A stretch of 17,320 nucleotides of DNA from Clostridia bacterium (lineage in GTDB: Bacteria; Bacillota; Clostridia; Christensenellales; UBA1242): contig CAAGCR010000027.1 of the NCBI GenBank assembly GCA_900768425.1, positions 1 to 17,320 of the forward strand, read 5' to 3'. How positions within the stretch are numbered: the stretch's first letter is position 1; every line of letters begins with the position of its first letter. Shown here in pieces: positions 1 to 6,414 of the stretch. The translations under genes were made by a program, and so were the position numbers. The notes under the pieces were generated by a model. It searched no databases. It had not been told where the DNA came from and worked only from the letters and a program-made list of their open reading frames with translations.

Positions 1-174
1 GATTGTACACAGTTTCCAAAACGGCATTTCGTCCGTCGGTTTAAAAACAAGCGTCGTTATCGGCTTCATATCTGTCGGCAAAACATTCTTTTTCAGTTTC
101 AAACTAAAAATCGGTTCTTCGCCGAAAACAGTTTTATAATGCTCATATAATTTTTGATGTCGTTTACTTTCCAT
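1..174 (-). CDS. Partial protein, possibly SUFU-like, runs off left edge
   Basis: Only the first 58 codons lie in the window; the gene continues past position 1. The peptide begins MESKRHQKLYEHYKTVFGEE and later reads TLVFKPTDEMPFWKLCTI. The pattern 'hydrophobic-F-x-PT-E-x-PFW-x-L-x-T' resembles the start of bacterial suppressor-of-fused (SUFU) domain proteins, which are often immunity-type proteins; this is recalled family knowledge on a short fragment, so tentative. A near-consensus promoter lies just upstream, but the ribosome binding site is weak, with only a G-rich ACGGGT about 9 bases before the ATG. Codons are GC-rich (CCG, ACG, GGC, CGA) compared with the other genes here, which suggests a different history, perhaps recent transfer. 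Confidence 0.55.
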   Translation of the reverse strand, partial: MESKRHQKLYEHYKTVFGEEPIFSLKLKKNVLPTDMKPITTLVFKPTDEMPFWKLCTI

Positions 175-203
175 AAATCAATACCCGTTGTTTGTTTTTT
201 ATT

Positions 204-232
204 ATTATACCATATTCCTCCACTTTTTTCAA
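204..232 (-). promoter_or_regulatory. Sigma-A promoter for the left-edge gene
   Basis: Read on the minus strand, TTGAAA (232-227) is followed after exactly 17 bases by TATAAT (209-204). The predicted start of transcription is near 197, giving a leader of about 23 nt to the ATG at 174. Confidence 0.75.
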
Positions 233-342
233 TAGTTCTCCGCCGCCCATTCCAATGTTTTATATGTTTGAGGTTCAAATCCCCGTGGACGCCTACCCCC
301 TTTTCGGCTTAAAAAGACGCTCCTTTTTGTTCGTCATTGACA

Positions 343-388
343 TGTAAAGTAAAAAAGAAAGCCAAACGGATTTCTTTTTTACTTTACA
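343..388. repeat. Perfect 18-bp inverted repeat with 10-nt loop
   Basis: TGTAAAGTAAAAAAGAAA (343-360) and its exact reverse complement (371-388) are separated by GCCAAACGGA (361-370). The arms are A-rich on the left and T-rich on the right, so the hairpin could act as a terminator in either direction, but no gene ends next to it. It may instead be a mobile-element end or a decayed palindromic repeat. Confidence 0.8.
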
Positions 389-391
389 ATA

Positions 392-489
392 AAATTGAAC
401 CTGTCGGTTCAGTGAAATTGCTACGCAATGATATTCAATTTGTAAATGATTTTTTACTTCGTAAGTAATGGTTCAATTTCATATCATTA
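392..489. repeat. Cluster of short hairpins inside an outer stem
   Basis: An outer 10-bp inverted repeat, AAATTGAACC (392-401) and GGTTCAATTT (470-479), encloses smaller palindromes: TGAACC-TGTC-GGTTCA (396-411, using part of the outer arm), ATTGC-TAC-GCAAT (417-429) and TTACTT-CGT-AAGTAA (454-468). A further pair, AATGATAT (427-434) with ATATCATT (482-489), offers an alternative fold. This looks like an intergenic palindromic repeat element. Confidence 0.65.
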
Positions 490-560
490 TGAGTATCACG
501 AATAATATATAACCTTGTATGAATATTGCAAAGTTTTAAAGATATTTATTAAACATTATA

Positions 561-601
561 AAAAAGAGTATATTGCATATGGTTTGTTATATACTCTTTT
601 T
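561..601. terminator. Bidirectional intrinsic terminator
   Basis: A 13-bp perfect stem pairs AAAAAGAGTATAT (561-573) with ATATACTCTTTTT (589-601) around a 15-nt loop. The A-tract and T-tract ends give a U-run in either direction. On the minus strand it follows the two-gene membrane-protein unit (1745 to 713) and is its likely end. Confidence 0.7.
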
Positions 602-643
602 AAATAAACTCTTTATTTTTCATTTACTATTTTTAATACTAAA

Positions 644-724
644 ACGCGGAAGTGTTTGATTTATCAAACGAAATTGCGATAGCAATTTCAAAAGTTTTGT
701 GATAGCAAAATTTTACTTACGCGT
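644..724. repeat. Four-way-junction repeat element, copy 1
   Basis: Outer arms ACGCGGAAGT (644-653) and ACTTACGCGT (715-724) pair at 9 of 10 positions. Three hairpins abut one another inside: GTTTGA-TTTA-TCAAAC (654-669), GAAATTGC-GATA-GCAATTTC (670-689) and a 9-bp stem with a single bulged G694 (690-714). Almost every base is paired. The same architecture recurs at 12118-12206 and 17162-17237. The right arm overlaps the last codons and stop of the membrane protein gene ending at 713. Confidence 0.8.
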
Positions 725-1237
725 GGTGTTGGTTGGGCTGTTCTTTTTCATTTCGGAGCCGTATTCCATTATGCAAGAAACAATTAAAAATACAATACCC
801 ATTGTTATATCCGTAAGATTATTAAAACTTAATGATACGCGGAAACAACCTTTAATAATAGCCAATATTAATGCACAAATTAGTGGCAAGACAATCCTTA
901 TAATGCCAACCTTTCTCATAGGTTTAATTAAAGATTTATCAAAAGGATTTCCTACTGCTAATTCTTGTTTGTAAAAACGAACTACATATGCATAAATTGC
1001 TATATAAAATACTGATTGAACAATACTACAAATTGATACACATAACACTTTGTTAAAATCATAAGTTATATCTATTGAAGCCAAGTAATTAATTAATTCT
1101 AGGTTATTTCCCACTATACCAAAAACAATCGCAAATATTGTGCATAAAACGACACTTACAATGGAGCATACAAAAACTATCATTGCGAGTATTTTTAACA
1201 CTTTACATATTGTTTGAACTCTATTTAAACTTTTCAT
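713..1237 (-). CDS. DUF2975-like four-helix membrane protein
   Basis: Small integral membrane protein of 174 residues with four predicted hydrophobic helices (about 11-40, 62-86, 110-130, 143-158). Between helices 2 and 3 it has QELAVGNPFDKSLIKPMRKVG, close to the E-x-x-x-G-x-PF signature of the DUF2975 family, whose biochemical role is not known to me; such genes often sit beside small regulators. It starts 13 bases after the stop of the upstream gene (1251), so the two are probably one transcript, with a weak AGAG ribosome binding site. The last residues (TRK) and the stop codon are encoded by the arm of a structured repeat, so the native C-terminus may have been replaced when the element inserted. 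Family assignment is moderate; membrane location is clear. Confidence 0.75.
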   Translation of the reverse strand: MKSLNRVQTICKVLKILAMIVFVCSIVSVVLCTIFAIVFGIVGNNLELINYLASIDITYDFNKVLCVSICSIVQSVFYIAIYAYVVRFYKQELAVGNPFDKSLIKPMRKVGIIRIVLPLICALILAIIKGCFRVSLSFNNLTDITMGIVFLIVSCIMEYGSEMKKNSPTNTTRK

Positions 1238-1250
1238 AAATTACTCTCTT

Positions 1251-1745
1251 TTATTGGTCAACTTCTATGCTTTCGCCACAATATTCACAAAAGCCTTTTG
1301 TGCCTGTAATTTTTGTTTTTGCACCACAGCTTGGGCATTTTACAACAACTGCTCTTTTGCCTTGCTTCTCATATGTATTCAGTTCTAAATAACTGTTATC
1401 CTTTAACAAATACCCTGTTAAATAACCTTGGCTTATTAAATTACGAACTTCTGCAAGAGTATTTTCTGCCGACTGACCTAATTGAGATGCTAAACCATCT
1501 ATTGTGTATATATTCTCATCATAGATTAAACTTAACAATCTTATATCCGCTTTTTTGGCTGCATAACTTACCCAAGCCAATGGTGTACCATAAAAACCTA
1601 AAACAACAAATGCAATTCCTACAACTAACAAAATTGTATTCTTTTTAGCGAACATAATAATAAATATAATACCCGCAACCAATAAAATTGGCAAAATTAT
1701 ACCCATTATCATTTTTAATATAATGTTACTCTTTAATTTTTTCAT
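1251..1745 (-). CDS. Membrane protein with winged-helix-like part and zinc ribbon
   Basis: A protein of 164 residues with two N-terminal transmembrane helices (about 5-28 and 36-53), a central region resembling a winged helix (IYTIDGLASQLGQSAENTLA, then a helix and a GYLTGY wing), and a C-terminal zinc ribbon, CPSCG near 137-141 and CEYCG near 153-157. The four cysteines form two CxxC knuckles suited to one zinc ion. I chose ATG at 1745 because GAGG (1755-1752) sits 6 bases upstream. ATG at 1748 is also possible; GTG at 1757 would overlap the ribosome binding site and lies next to the predicted transcription start. It is first in a two-gene unit with the DUF2975-like protein. Function unknown; a membrane-tethered sensor or regulator is an inference. 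Confidence 0.8.
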   Translation of the reverse strand: MKKLKSNIILKMIMGIILPILLVAGIIFIIMFAKKNTILLVVGIAFVVLGFYGTPLAWVSYAAKKADIRLLSLIYDENIYTIDGLASQLGQSAENTLAEVRNLISQGYLTGYLLKDNSYLELNTYEKQGKRAVVVKCPSCGAKTKITGTKGFCEYCGESIEVDQ

Positions 1746-1764
1746 CATTTTCCTCACTACACAT

Positions 1765-1794
1765 AATATATCATAAATTTTAACAAAATATCAA
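1765..1794 (-). promoter_or_regulatory. Promoter of the zinc-ribbon/DUF2975 unit
   Basis: On the minus strand TTGATA (1794-1789) and TATATT (1770-1765) are separated by 18 bases. Transcription would start near 1758, leaving a leader of only about 10-13 nt that just holds the GAGG ribosome binding site. Confidence 0.6.
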
Positions 1795-1870
1795 ATAAAT
1801 TATATTTATTCTTATAACATTTATTTGTATTTTATTAGCATTTTTGTTAAACTAATAATGGAGTAGTTTT

Positions 1871-3661
1871 ATGAAAAAACGATATTTTATATTTTTATTA
1901 TTATTAATATTTCCTTTCTCTTTAATTTTAAGTGCTTGCAATGAGCAAGTGGTCGTTAATGATATAAGTATAACTATTAATGGGGAACTAATAGACACTT
2001 ATGTTGAAAAATATTATGGCGATAATAGTGGACTATACAATTTCACCATAACTGCTTATTTTTCCGATGAAACCAGTCAAAATATTACTAACACCTGCAC
2101 AATTTCCGTAACTAATCCAAATGATGAAGTAATTACCTATAATGACTATTTGCAATTGGCTTATTCAAGCGAACTTAGTTGTGGATATTGGACTTTGGAA
2201 TTTAAGTATGAAGAATATTCTAAGTATTATATGTTTAACATTTTAGAGCCATTAAACACTAATAATTATTATTTTGATATTTTATGCGACATTGATAATG
2301 TTACAGAAAAGAATACTTTTCCTTATGGCACAAAATTTTCGGGCTTAGATGCCGATGTTTACGAAAATGGCACTTTAATGAACGAGTCTGATGTTCAAAC
2401 AATTACAATTTATATTCTTAAAAATGATGTCACTTATGTTGAAGGTTTAGTGCCTAGTTTAGAAAATATCACATACCTTACTAATACGGAAGAATTAATA
2501 CCTGGAGCATATTACATTTGTGCTAGTATAAAAAAGGTCGGTTATAGCGAAACATTTTCAGGCTTTTCAAAAATTAATGTTACAAAGGCCAAAATCTTTG
2601 TTGATGCATCGGAACTAGAATATGAATGGAGTTTTGGCTTAAATAGCAAAACCAATAATGTAACTTTTGATGATATGCAAGAAGATGAAAACAATTTTAT
2701 TTCAAACGGCGGCAAATTAATTATTTGTAGCGATTACGATGACACCAACAACGAAAACCAAGACAATTACAACAAAATCACTGCAGAAAAAATTTCATAC
2801 TTTTTTGATGAATATGGAAAATTTGAAATTATCGATAAATCTTTAACCTTTAATGCAAGCGATGAATATCAAGATGTAACATTAAAATTTGTTCCTACCG
2901 GCGAAGAAAACTGCTCACTATATGAAGAATCTGATGCGTTTGTCGCAAAAATTAAAATTGCTAAATGCACAGTATCTTTACCGGAAGTGACAACATCTTG
3001 TTGCAATGGCAACCATACTTTTGCACCAAATAGAACACATTCACTAAGAGTTTATGCTCCATACACCGATTTATACACAATAACAACAGATGCCAAAATT
3101 TTTGTAGATAACGACTATAGAGTCTACTCTTCTAATGACATTAAAAACATTTTAGTTAATTATCAACTTAAATACACTCAAAACTATGAGTGGACCACTG
3201 CTTCCAGTTCGGCAAACGGATTTAATTTCAATTTAGATTATGAAAATGGTTTTTTATCTATTGAATTAGAGATTGAAAAAGGAGATTTAAACAATTACAA
3301 TCTTGCAATATCATTTACAGATGGCAATGATATTACCCTTGATACTAATAATAAAATAAACTTAAAATTAACCGATTTGGTTAATGGTCAAGCATTCCTT
3401 GATGGTGAATATACCTGGGATATTTTGCCTATTGGCATAAATGACAACTATGTTTGTTTGGCTACCGGCGAAATTACTGATTATGAATTAAAACCGGGAA
3501 ATTCACTATTTAAAACTTTAACAATAACTGAGATATTAGCAAGTGCAAAAGATTATGAAAATATAACATTTGCTATCATTATTAGAGCTGAAGAAAGTGA
3601 CAGATGGTTGAGTTACGAAAAGACATTCCTATTAAGCGTAAAACAACTTATAAACAAATAA
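1871..3661 (+). CDS. Large surface lipoprotein with Ig-like repeats
   Basis: Protein of 596 residues with a lipoprotein signal peptide: MKKR, a hydrophobic core, then the lipobox L20-S21-A22-C23, so the mature protein should be lipid-anchored at Cys23 on the outer face of the cytoplasmic membrane. The rest is rich in beta-prone, Asn/Asp/Thr/Tyr-rich sequence with recurring 'pG.Y.....' and 'KAKI.VD' / 'IAKCTVSLP' boundaries (around 235-242 and 365-372). This resembles strings of bacterial Ig-like or MBG-type domains, suggesting adhesion or matrix binding; no catalytic motif is seen. GGAG (1860-1863) lies 7 bases before the ATG. A weak promoter may precede it (TTGTAT 1825, TAAACT 1848). It is monocistronic and ends at a shared bidirectional terminator. 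The specific function is unknown. Confidence 0.85.
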   Translation: MKKRYFIFLLLLIFPFSLILSACNEQVVVNDISITINGELIDTYVEKYYGDNSGLYNFTITAYFSDETSQNITNTCTISVTNPNDEVITYNDYLQLAYSSELSCGYWTLEFKYEEYSKYYMFNILEPLNTNNYYFDILCDIDNVTEKNTFPYGTKFSGLDADVYENGTLMNESDVQTITIYILKNDVTYVEGLVPSLENITYLTNTEELIPGAYYICASIKKVGYSETFSGFSKINVTKAKIFVDASELEYEWSFGLNSKTNNVTFDDMQEDENNFISNGGKLIICSDYDDTNNENQDNYNKITAEKISYFFDEYGKFEIIDKSLTFNASDEYQDVTLKFVPTGEENCSLYEESDAFVAKIKIAKCTVSLPEVTTSCCNGNHTFAPNRTHSLRVYAPYTDLYTITTDAKIFVDNDYRVYSSNDIKNILVNYQLKYTQNYEWTTASSSANGFNFNLDYENGFLSIELEIEKGDLNNYNLAISFTDGNDITLDTNNKINLKLTDLVNGQAFLDGEYTWDILPIGINDNYVCLATGEITDYELKPGNSLFKTLTITEILASAKDYENITFAIIIRAEESDRWLSYEKTFLLSVKQLINK

Positions 3662-3755
3662 ATAATTTCCTATTAATACTATACTGCTTACAAAAACAAA
3701 GAAACAAGAATTCTTTTATAGTAAACAAAAGATTAATATGTAATTTAGTGCATAA

Positions 3756-3788
3756 AAAAGGCAAGTTTTTAAACGAAACTTGCCTTTT
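3756..3788. terminator. Bidirectional terminator between convergent genes
   Basis: A 13-bp perfect stem, AAAAGGCAAGTTT (3756-3768) with AAACTTGCCTTTT (3776-3788), has a 7-nt loop and A/T tracts on both flanks. It serves the lipoprotein gene (ends 3661) on the plus strand and the exported protein gene (ends 3797) on the minus strand. Confidence 0.9.
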
Positions 3789-3796
3789 ATTTTCTA

Positions 3797-4453
3797 TTAA
3801 ATTTCAACTGATTCTAAAGTGAAGTTAATATTATTTTCTGCGTTACGGATAGGTTTTGTTCTTGTGTTTAAAGTTAATGTAATTTCAACAGTAAATGAAC
3901 CATCAATACCTATAACCTTCTCGCCGTTTGCACTAACCGAGTTATTGGATGTTGTAAACATATTATCTTGATTGATGATTGTTTCACCATTACTGAAAAC
4001 TATTACATTGTCATATTTGATTTCGGTTAAGAACAATCTATCATTTTGATATGCTACATTGCCTAGTTTAATACTTAAATTTCTTTCACGATTTTTATTG
4101 GAAATTGTTATAACATACTTTAAAACTTTTTTATTATTTTCCGGATTTGTTTCATCATTAATGAACACGCTCTCGCCTATATCCCATGGTTCAATGGTTG
4201 TATCTTCATCTTTATATTTTCCATTATACAAATCTTCTTGAGTGTATTTAGCACTGTAGGTTTGAGTTGGATCTGCAACATCTCCATAATAATAACTTGC
4301 ATTCGCCTCAAAAAAAGCTAAATCATTTTTAACTCTAAAAGTTATTTCGTTATTTGTATATTTGGTTTTTAAAATAAGATTAAACAAGCCGAAGCAAGTT
4401 AATATTGTTAAAACACCTAAGAAAACACTATAAATTATAATCCTTCTTTTCAT
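3797..4453 (-). CDS. Membrane-anchored exported protein, unrecognised
   Basis: Protein of 218 residues. The N-terminus MKRR is followed by one hydrophobic helix (about 4-29), then a beta-rich extracytoplasmic domain with no cysteine. There is no lipobox and no clear signal-peptidase site, so it is probably anchored by the N-terminal helix. Segments such as KYVITISNKNRERNLSIKLG and GSFTVEITLTLNTRTKP look like strands of an Ig-like or TasA/camelysin-type sandwich, but I cannot assign a family. The ATG is preceded by AGAGG at 6 bases and by a promoter at 4475-4504. It converges on the surface lipoprotein gene; both are likely cell-surface products, but nothing shows they act together. Confidence 0.8.
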   Translation of the reverse strand: MKRRIIIYSVFLGVLTILTCFGLFNLILKTKYTNNEITFRVKNDLAFFEANASYYYGDVADPTQTYSAKYTQEDLYNGKYKDEDTTIEPWDIGESVFINDETNPENNKKVLKYVITISNKNRERNLSIKLGNVAYQNDRLFLTEIKYDNVIVFSNGETIINQDNMFTTSNNSVSANGEKVIGIDGSFTVEITLTLNTRTKPIRNAENNINFTLESVEI

Positions 4454-4474
4454 AATTTACCTCTTATTACTTTT

Positions 4475-4504
4475 AGTATATAACAAAACAAAAAAACTAA
4501 GCAA
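4475..4504 (-). promoter_or_regulatory. Promoter of the exported protein gene
   Basis: On the minus strand TTGCTT (4504-4499) and TATACT (4480-4475) are 18 bases apart, with the ATG about 15 bases past the predicted start of transcription. Confidence 0.65.
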
Positions 4505-4593
4505 CTAAAAAAGATATTTTTTATATTTTTTTCGCATAATACTTGCAATATTGCCAACTTTTTTAAAATATATTTGATAATTCAAAAAAACAC

Positions 4594-4622
4594 TTGCAAT
4601 AAATAGTTTATTATGTTAGAAT
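4594..4622 (+). promoter_or_regulatory. rpsT promoter
   Basis: TTGCAA (4594-4599), a spacer of exactly 17 bases, and TAGAAT (4617-4622). Transcription would start near 4629, giving a leader of about 28 nt. Confidence 0.75.
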
Positions 4623-4656
4623 TAAACGAATTTTAAAAAGGAGATATCAAAACACT

Positions 4657-4923
4657 ATGCCAAATATTAAATCAGCAAAAAAAAGAGTTTTGGTTACAGC
4701 AACAAAAAACGCATTAAATAAATCTGTTAAATCTGAATTAGCAACTGCTAAAAAGAAATTTTTAGTAGCCGTTGAAAACAAACAAGTTGAAGAAGCAACT
4801 AAACTTTTAAGCGAAGTTGTATCACTTCTTGATAATGCTGCACAAGACAATGTTATTAGTAAAAACTGTGCTAGTAGAAACCAAGCTGCTCTTTCTAAAA
4901 AATTAGATGCAATTAAAGGTTAA
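4657..4923 (+). CDS. rpsT: 30S ribosomal protein S20
   Basis: Small basic protein of 88 residues that binds 16S rRNA in the body of the 30S subunit. The N-terminus MPNIKSAKKRVLVTATKNAL matches the conserved S20 start, and the rest is the expected pair of long lysine/alanine-rich helices. Length is normal for the family. The start is fixed by homology even though the ribosome binding site (AAGGAG) is about 13 bases away, longer than usual. It has its own promoter and terminator and converges on holA, the same relative arrangement as in Bacillus subtilis, which supports both assignments. Confidence 0.97.
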   Translation: MPNIKSAKKRVLVTATKNALNKSVKSELATAKKKFLVAVENKQVEEATKLLSEVVSLLDNAAQDNVISKNCASRNQAALSKKLDAIKG

Positions 4924-4942
4924 TTATTTATTATTAAAATAT

Positions 4943-4977
4943 AAAACTACAAGGTGAGTAACCTTGCAGTTTTTTTA
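4943..4977 (+). terminator. rpsT intrinsic terminator
   Basis: CAAGGT (4950-4955) and ACCTTG (4961-4966) pair around loop GAGTA. After one mismatch the stem extends through A/T pairs, followed by a run of seven T. It lies 20 bases after the rpsT stop. Confidence 0.85.
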
Positions 4978-5151
4978 ATGTGTTTTTAAGACTTAAATAA
5001 AATGTATGTACTAATTATCATTAAGTTAATATTAGGTTTTTGCTCTCTTTCTACGGAAAAAAGTTGATGCAAATCTCTAATTGTAAAATAAACAACATTA
5101 ATTTTTCAGTCTAAATCATCGGTCTTCATTTCTTTTAATAGGTAGGGAAAA

Positions 5152-5194
5152 CCCTCAGTCAGCCATTCGGCTGACAGCCCCGCTGACAGGAGGG
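5152..5194. repeat. CCCTCAGTC-type palindromic repeat element
   Basis: CCCTC (5152-5156) pairs with GAGGG (5190-5194). Inside, GTCAGC-CATTCG-GCTGAC (5158-5175) forms a hairpin, and GCTGACAG occurs twice (5170-5177, 5182-5189). The GC-rich element stands out in AT-rich surroundings. From memory, similar CCCTCAGTCAG...GCTGACAGC elements are widespread between genes of gut Clostridia; this was not verified here. Confidence 0.65.
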
Positions 5195-5320
5195 CAAAAG
5201 TTTGTGGTTGTCAAAATTTTGATGTAAACAAAGCCTGTACTAACTCAAACTTTTATAATTTAACATTAATTCATCAGTCATCATTTTTCATTTGTTGCAT
5301 TAAAAATATTATCAATAACC

Positions 5321-5423
5321 GCAAACCGAATTGGTTTGCACTTCACAGCGAACAATATATTGTTCGTTCACTGCGGACAATAAGTCCGTTCACTGCAAAA
5401 CTTTTTTGTGTTTTGTTCACTAT
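5321..5423. repeat. Array of palindromes joined by TTCACTGC linkers
   Basis: Four different hairpins follow one another: GCAAACC/GGTTTGC (5321-5339), the palindrome CGAACAATA/TATTGTTCG (5349-5366), CGGAC/GTCCG (5374-5388) and CAAAAC/GTTTTG (5396-5415). Each is followed by TTCAC plus 2-3 fixed bases (TTCACAGC 5342, TTCACTGC 5367, TTCACTGC 5389, TTCACTAT 5416), with a period of 22-27 bases. Linkers are conserved while stems vary in sequence but stay paired. It lies just past the holA stop on the minus strand and may end that transcript. Confidence 0.75.
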
Positions 5424-5466
5424 TATTGTTCTACAAAAATTCATTAGCCTTTATTTTTCATTGATA

Positions 5467-6414
5467 TTAGTCTACTATTTTGCAGACTATGTAGTATAGG
5501 ACATTTTCTTGGGTCATTTCACCGCTTTTTATATTGTAGTCGGCTTCTAATAATAGATTGATAATATTTTTCAATTGTGAGGCCGAAAAGCGGGCTGATG
5601 ACTCTTTTGCTTTTGATATGGCGAATTCTTTTACGTTTAATGCCTTCGCTAGGTCGGCATTGCTACCTTTGTTTATTTTTGCAAACATCATTCTTCTAAA
5701 ATTGCCGTTTATTAAACCTAAAATTTTTATTGGTGGTTCGCCAGATTCAAGCATATCATTTAATATCTTTAATGCCCTATTGCCATCTTTTGCACCTAGT
5801 GCATTAGTTAAATCAAACACTTTTAGTTCGGTATCCTTAAACACTAGTTTATCTATAACCGATGATGTTATTTCTTTATTTGTTCCTAAATAATCGCATA
5901 GTTTTTTTATCTCTGTATTAATTCGGTTTAGATTACTTAAACAATACTCATTTAGTTTTTTGCAATTTTCTGGGGTTATGGTATTACCAAAAGACTCTAC
6001 TCTACTCTTTATATAATTTTGTATAAAAAAGTCATTTGGTTTACACTCGCAAACTTCGGCATTTTTTACAAAATCAAACACTTTATTGCCTATGGTGTCA
6101 ATAAAGAGTAAAATGCAATCGCTATTTGGATTTTTTGTATAACTATCTATTCTGGCTTTATTATCATTTGACAACTCTTTTGCTAGGTCTTGCACAACAA
6201 CCGCTCTTTTTTCATTAAAAAATGAAAATTGATTGCACGCATTTATCATATTGTTAGTATCGTAATTTTCGTCAGTAAATACACTTATGTTTATTTTAGA
6301 GATGTTTAATTTTTGAATTATTTTATTTTTTGCGTCTTGACATAAAAAAGCATCGCCTTTTAAAAGGTATACATTTTTATCTATTGATGAATTTTCTAGG
6401 TCTTGATAATTCAA
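5467..6414 (-). CDS. holA: DNA polymerase III delta subunit (clamp loader)
   Basis: Protein of 315 residues. HolA opens the beta sliding clamp as part of the clamp-loader complex at the replication fork. The N-terminal part has NVYLLKGDAFLCQDAKNKI and the long spaced domains II-III end with the typical helical collar domain (DLTNALGAKDGNRALKILND, then LGLINGNFRRM). The start is TTG at 6414: AAGGAG (6426-6421) lies exactly 6 bases upstream, and no ATG lies nearby in frame. The TTG overlaps the comEC stop as TTGA, so translation is probably coupled. Adjacency to comEC and convergence on rpsT match the Bacillus arrangement, where the gene was long called yqeN. Confidence 0.93.
   Translation of the reverse strand: MNYQDLENSSIDKNVYLLKGDAFLCQDAKNKIIQKLNISKINISVFTDENYDTNNMINACNQFSFFNEKRAVVVQDLAKELSNDNKARIDSYTKNPNSDCILLFIDTIGNKVFDFVKNAEVCECKPNDFFIQNYIKSRVESFGNTITPENCKKLNEYCLSNLNRINTEIKKLCDYLGTNKEITSSVIDKLVFKDTELKVFDLTNALGAKDGNRALKILNDMLESGEPPIKILGLINGNFRRMMFAKINKGSNADLAKALNVKEFAISKAKESSARFSASQLKNIINLLLEADYNIKSGEMTQENVLYYIVCKIVD

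Larger units (their letters stand above)
175..712. other. Gene-free stretch, repeat-rich
   Basis: Besides the promoter at 204-232, the inverted repeats at 343-388 and 392-489, the terminator at 561-601 and most of the four-way-junction element at 644-724, nothing supportable as a gene is visible. A 27-codon open frame (264-347) lacks a ribosome binding site. Positions 240-340 are GC-richer than the rest and contain a T-arm-like GGTTCAAATCCCC without the rest of a tRNA. Confidence 0.6.
4981..5466. other. Gene-free, repeat-rich stretch
   Basis: No open frame with a credible ribosome binding site is seen. The region holds the CCCTCAGTC-type element (5152-5194), the TTCACTGC-linked palindrome array (5321-5423) and degenerate direct repeats of the type AACATTAATT-CAGTC-ATTTTTCATT near 5094, 5260 and 5440 flanking these elements. 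It separates convergent rpsT and holA, so no promoter is needed here. Confidence 0.6.

Noticed and set aside
250..295. Possible tRNA gene around GGTTCAAATCCCC
   Set aside because: The T-stem does not close on the 5' side, and no anticodon arm, D-arm or acceptor partner is found.
264..347. 27-codon open frame beginning MFEVQIPVDAYPLFG
   Set aside because: No ribosome binding site; it overlaps the T-arm-like fragment, and such frames commonly arise next to tRNA remnants.
1313..1648. 111-codon open frame on the plus strand
   Set aside because: It is antisense to the zinc-ribbon membrane protein, whose CxxC motifs and ribosome binding site are convincing.
3604..3822. 72-codon open frame running through the terminator at 3756-3788
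   Set aside because: It overlaps two genes and a strong bidirectional terminator and has no ribosome binding site.
5321..5423. CRISPR array
   Set aside because: The repeated unit is only about 8 bases, intervening parts are palindromes of 14-20 bases, and no cas gene is near.
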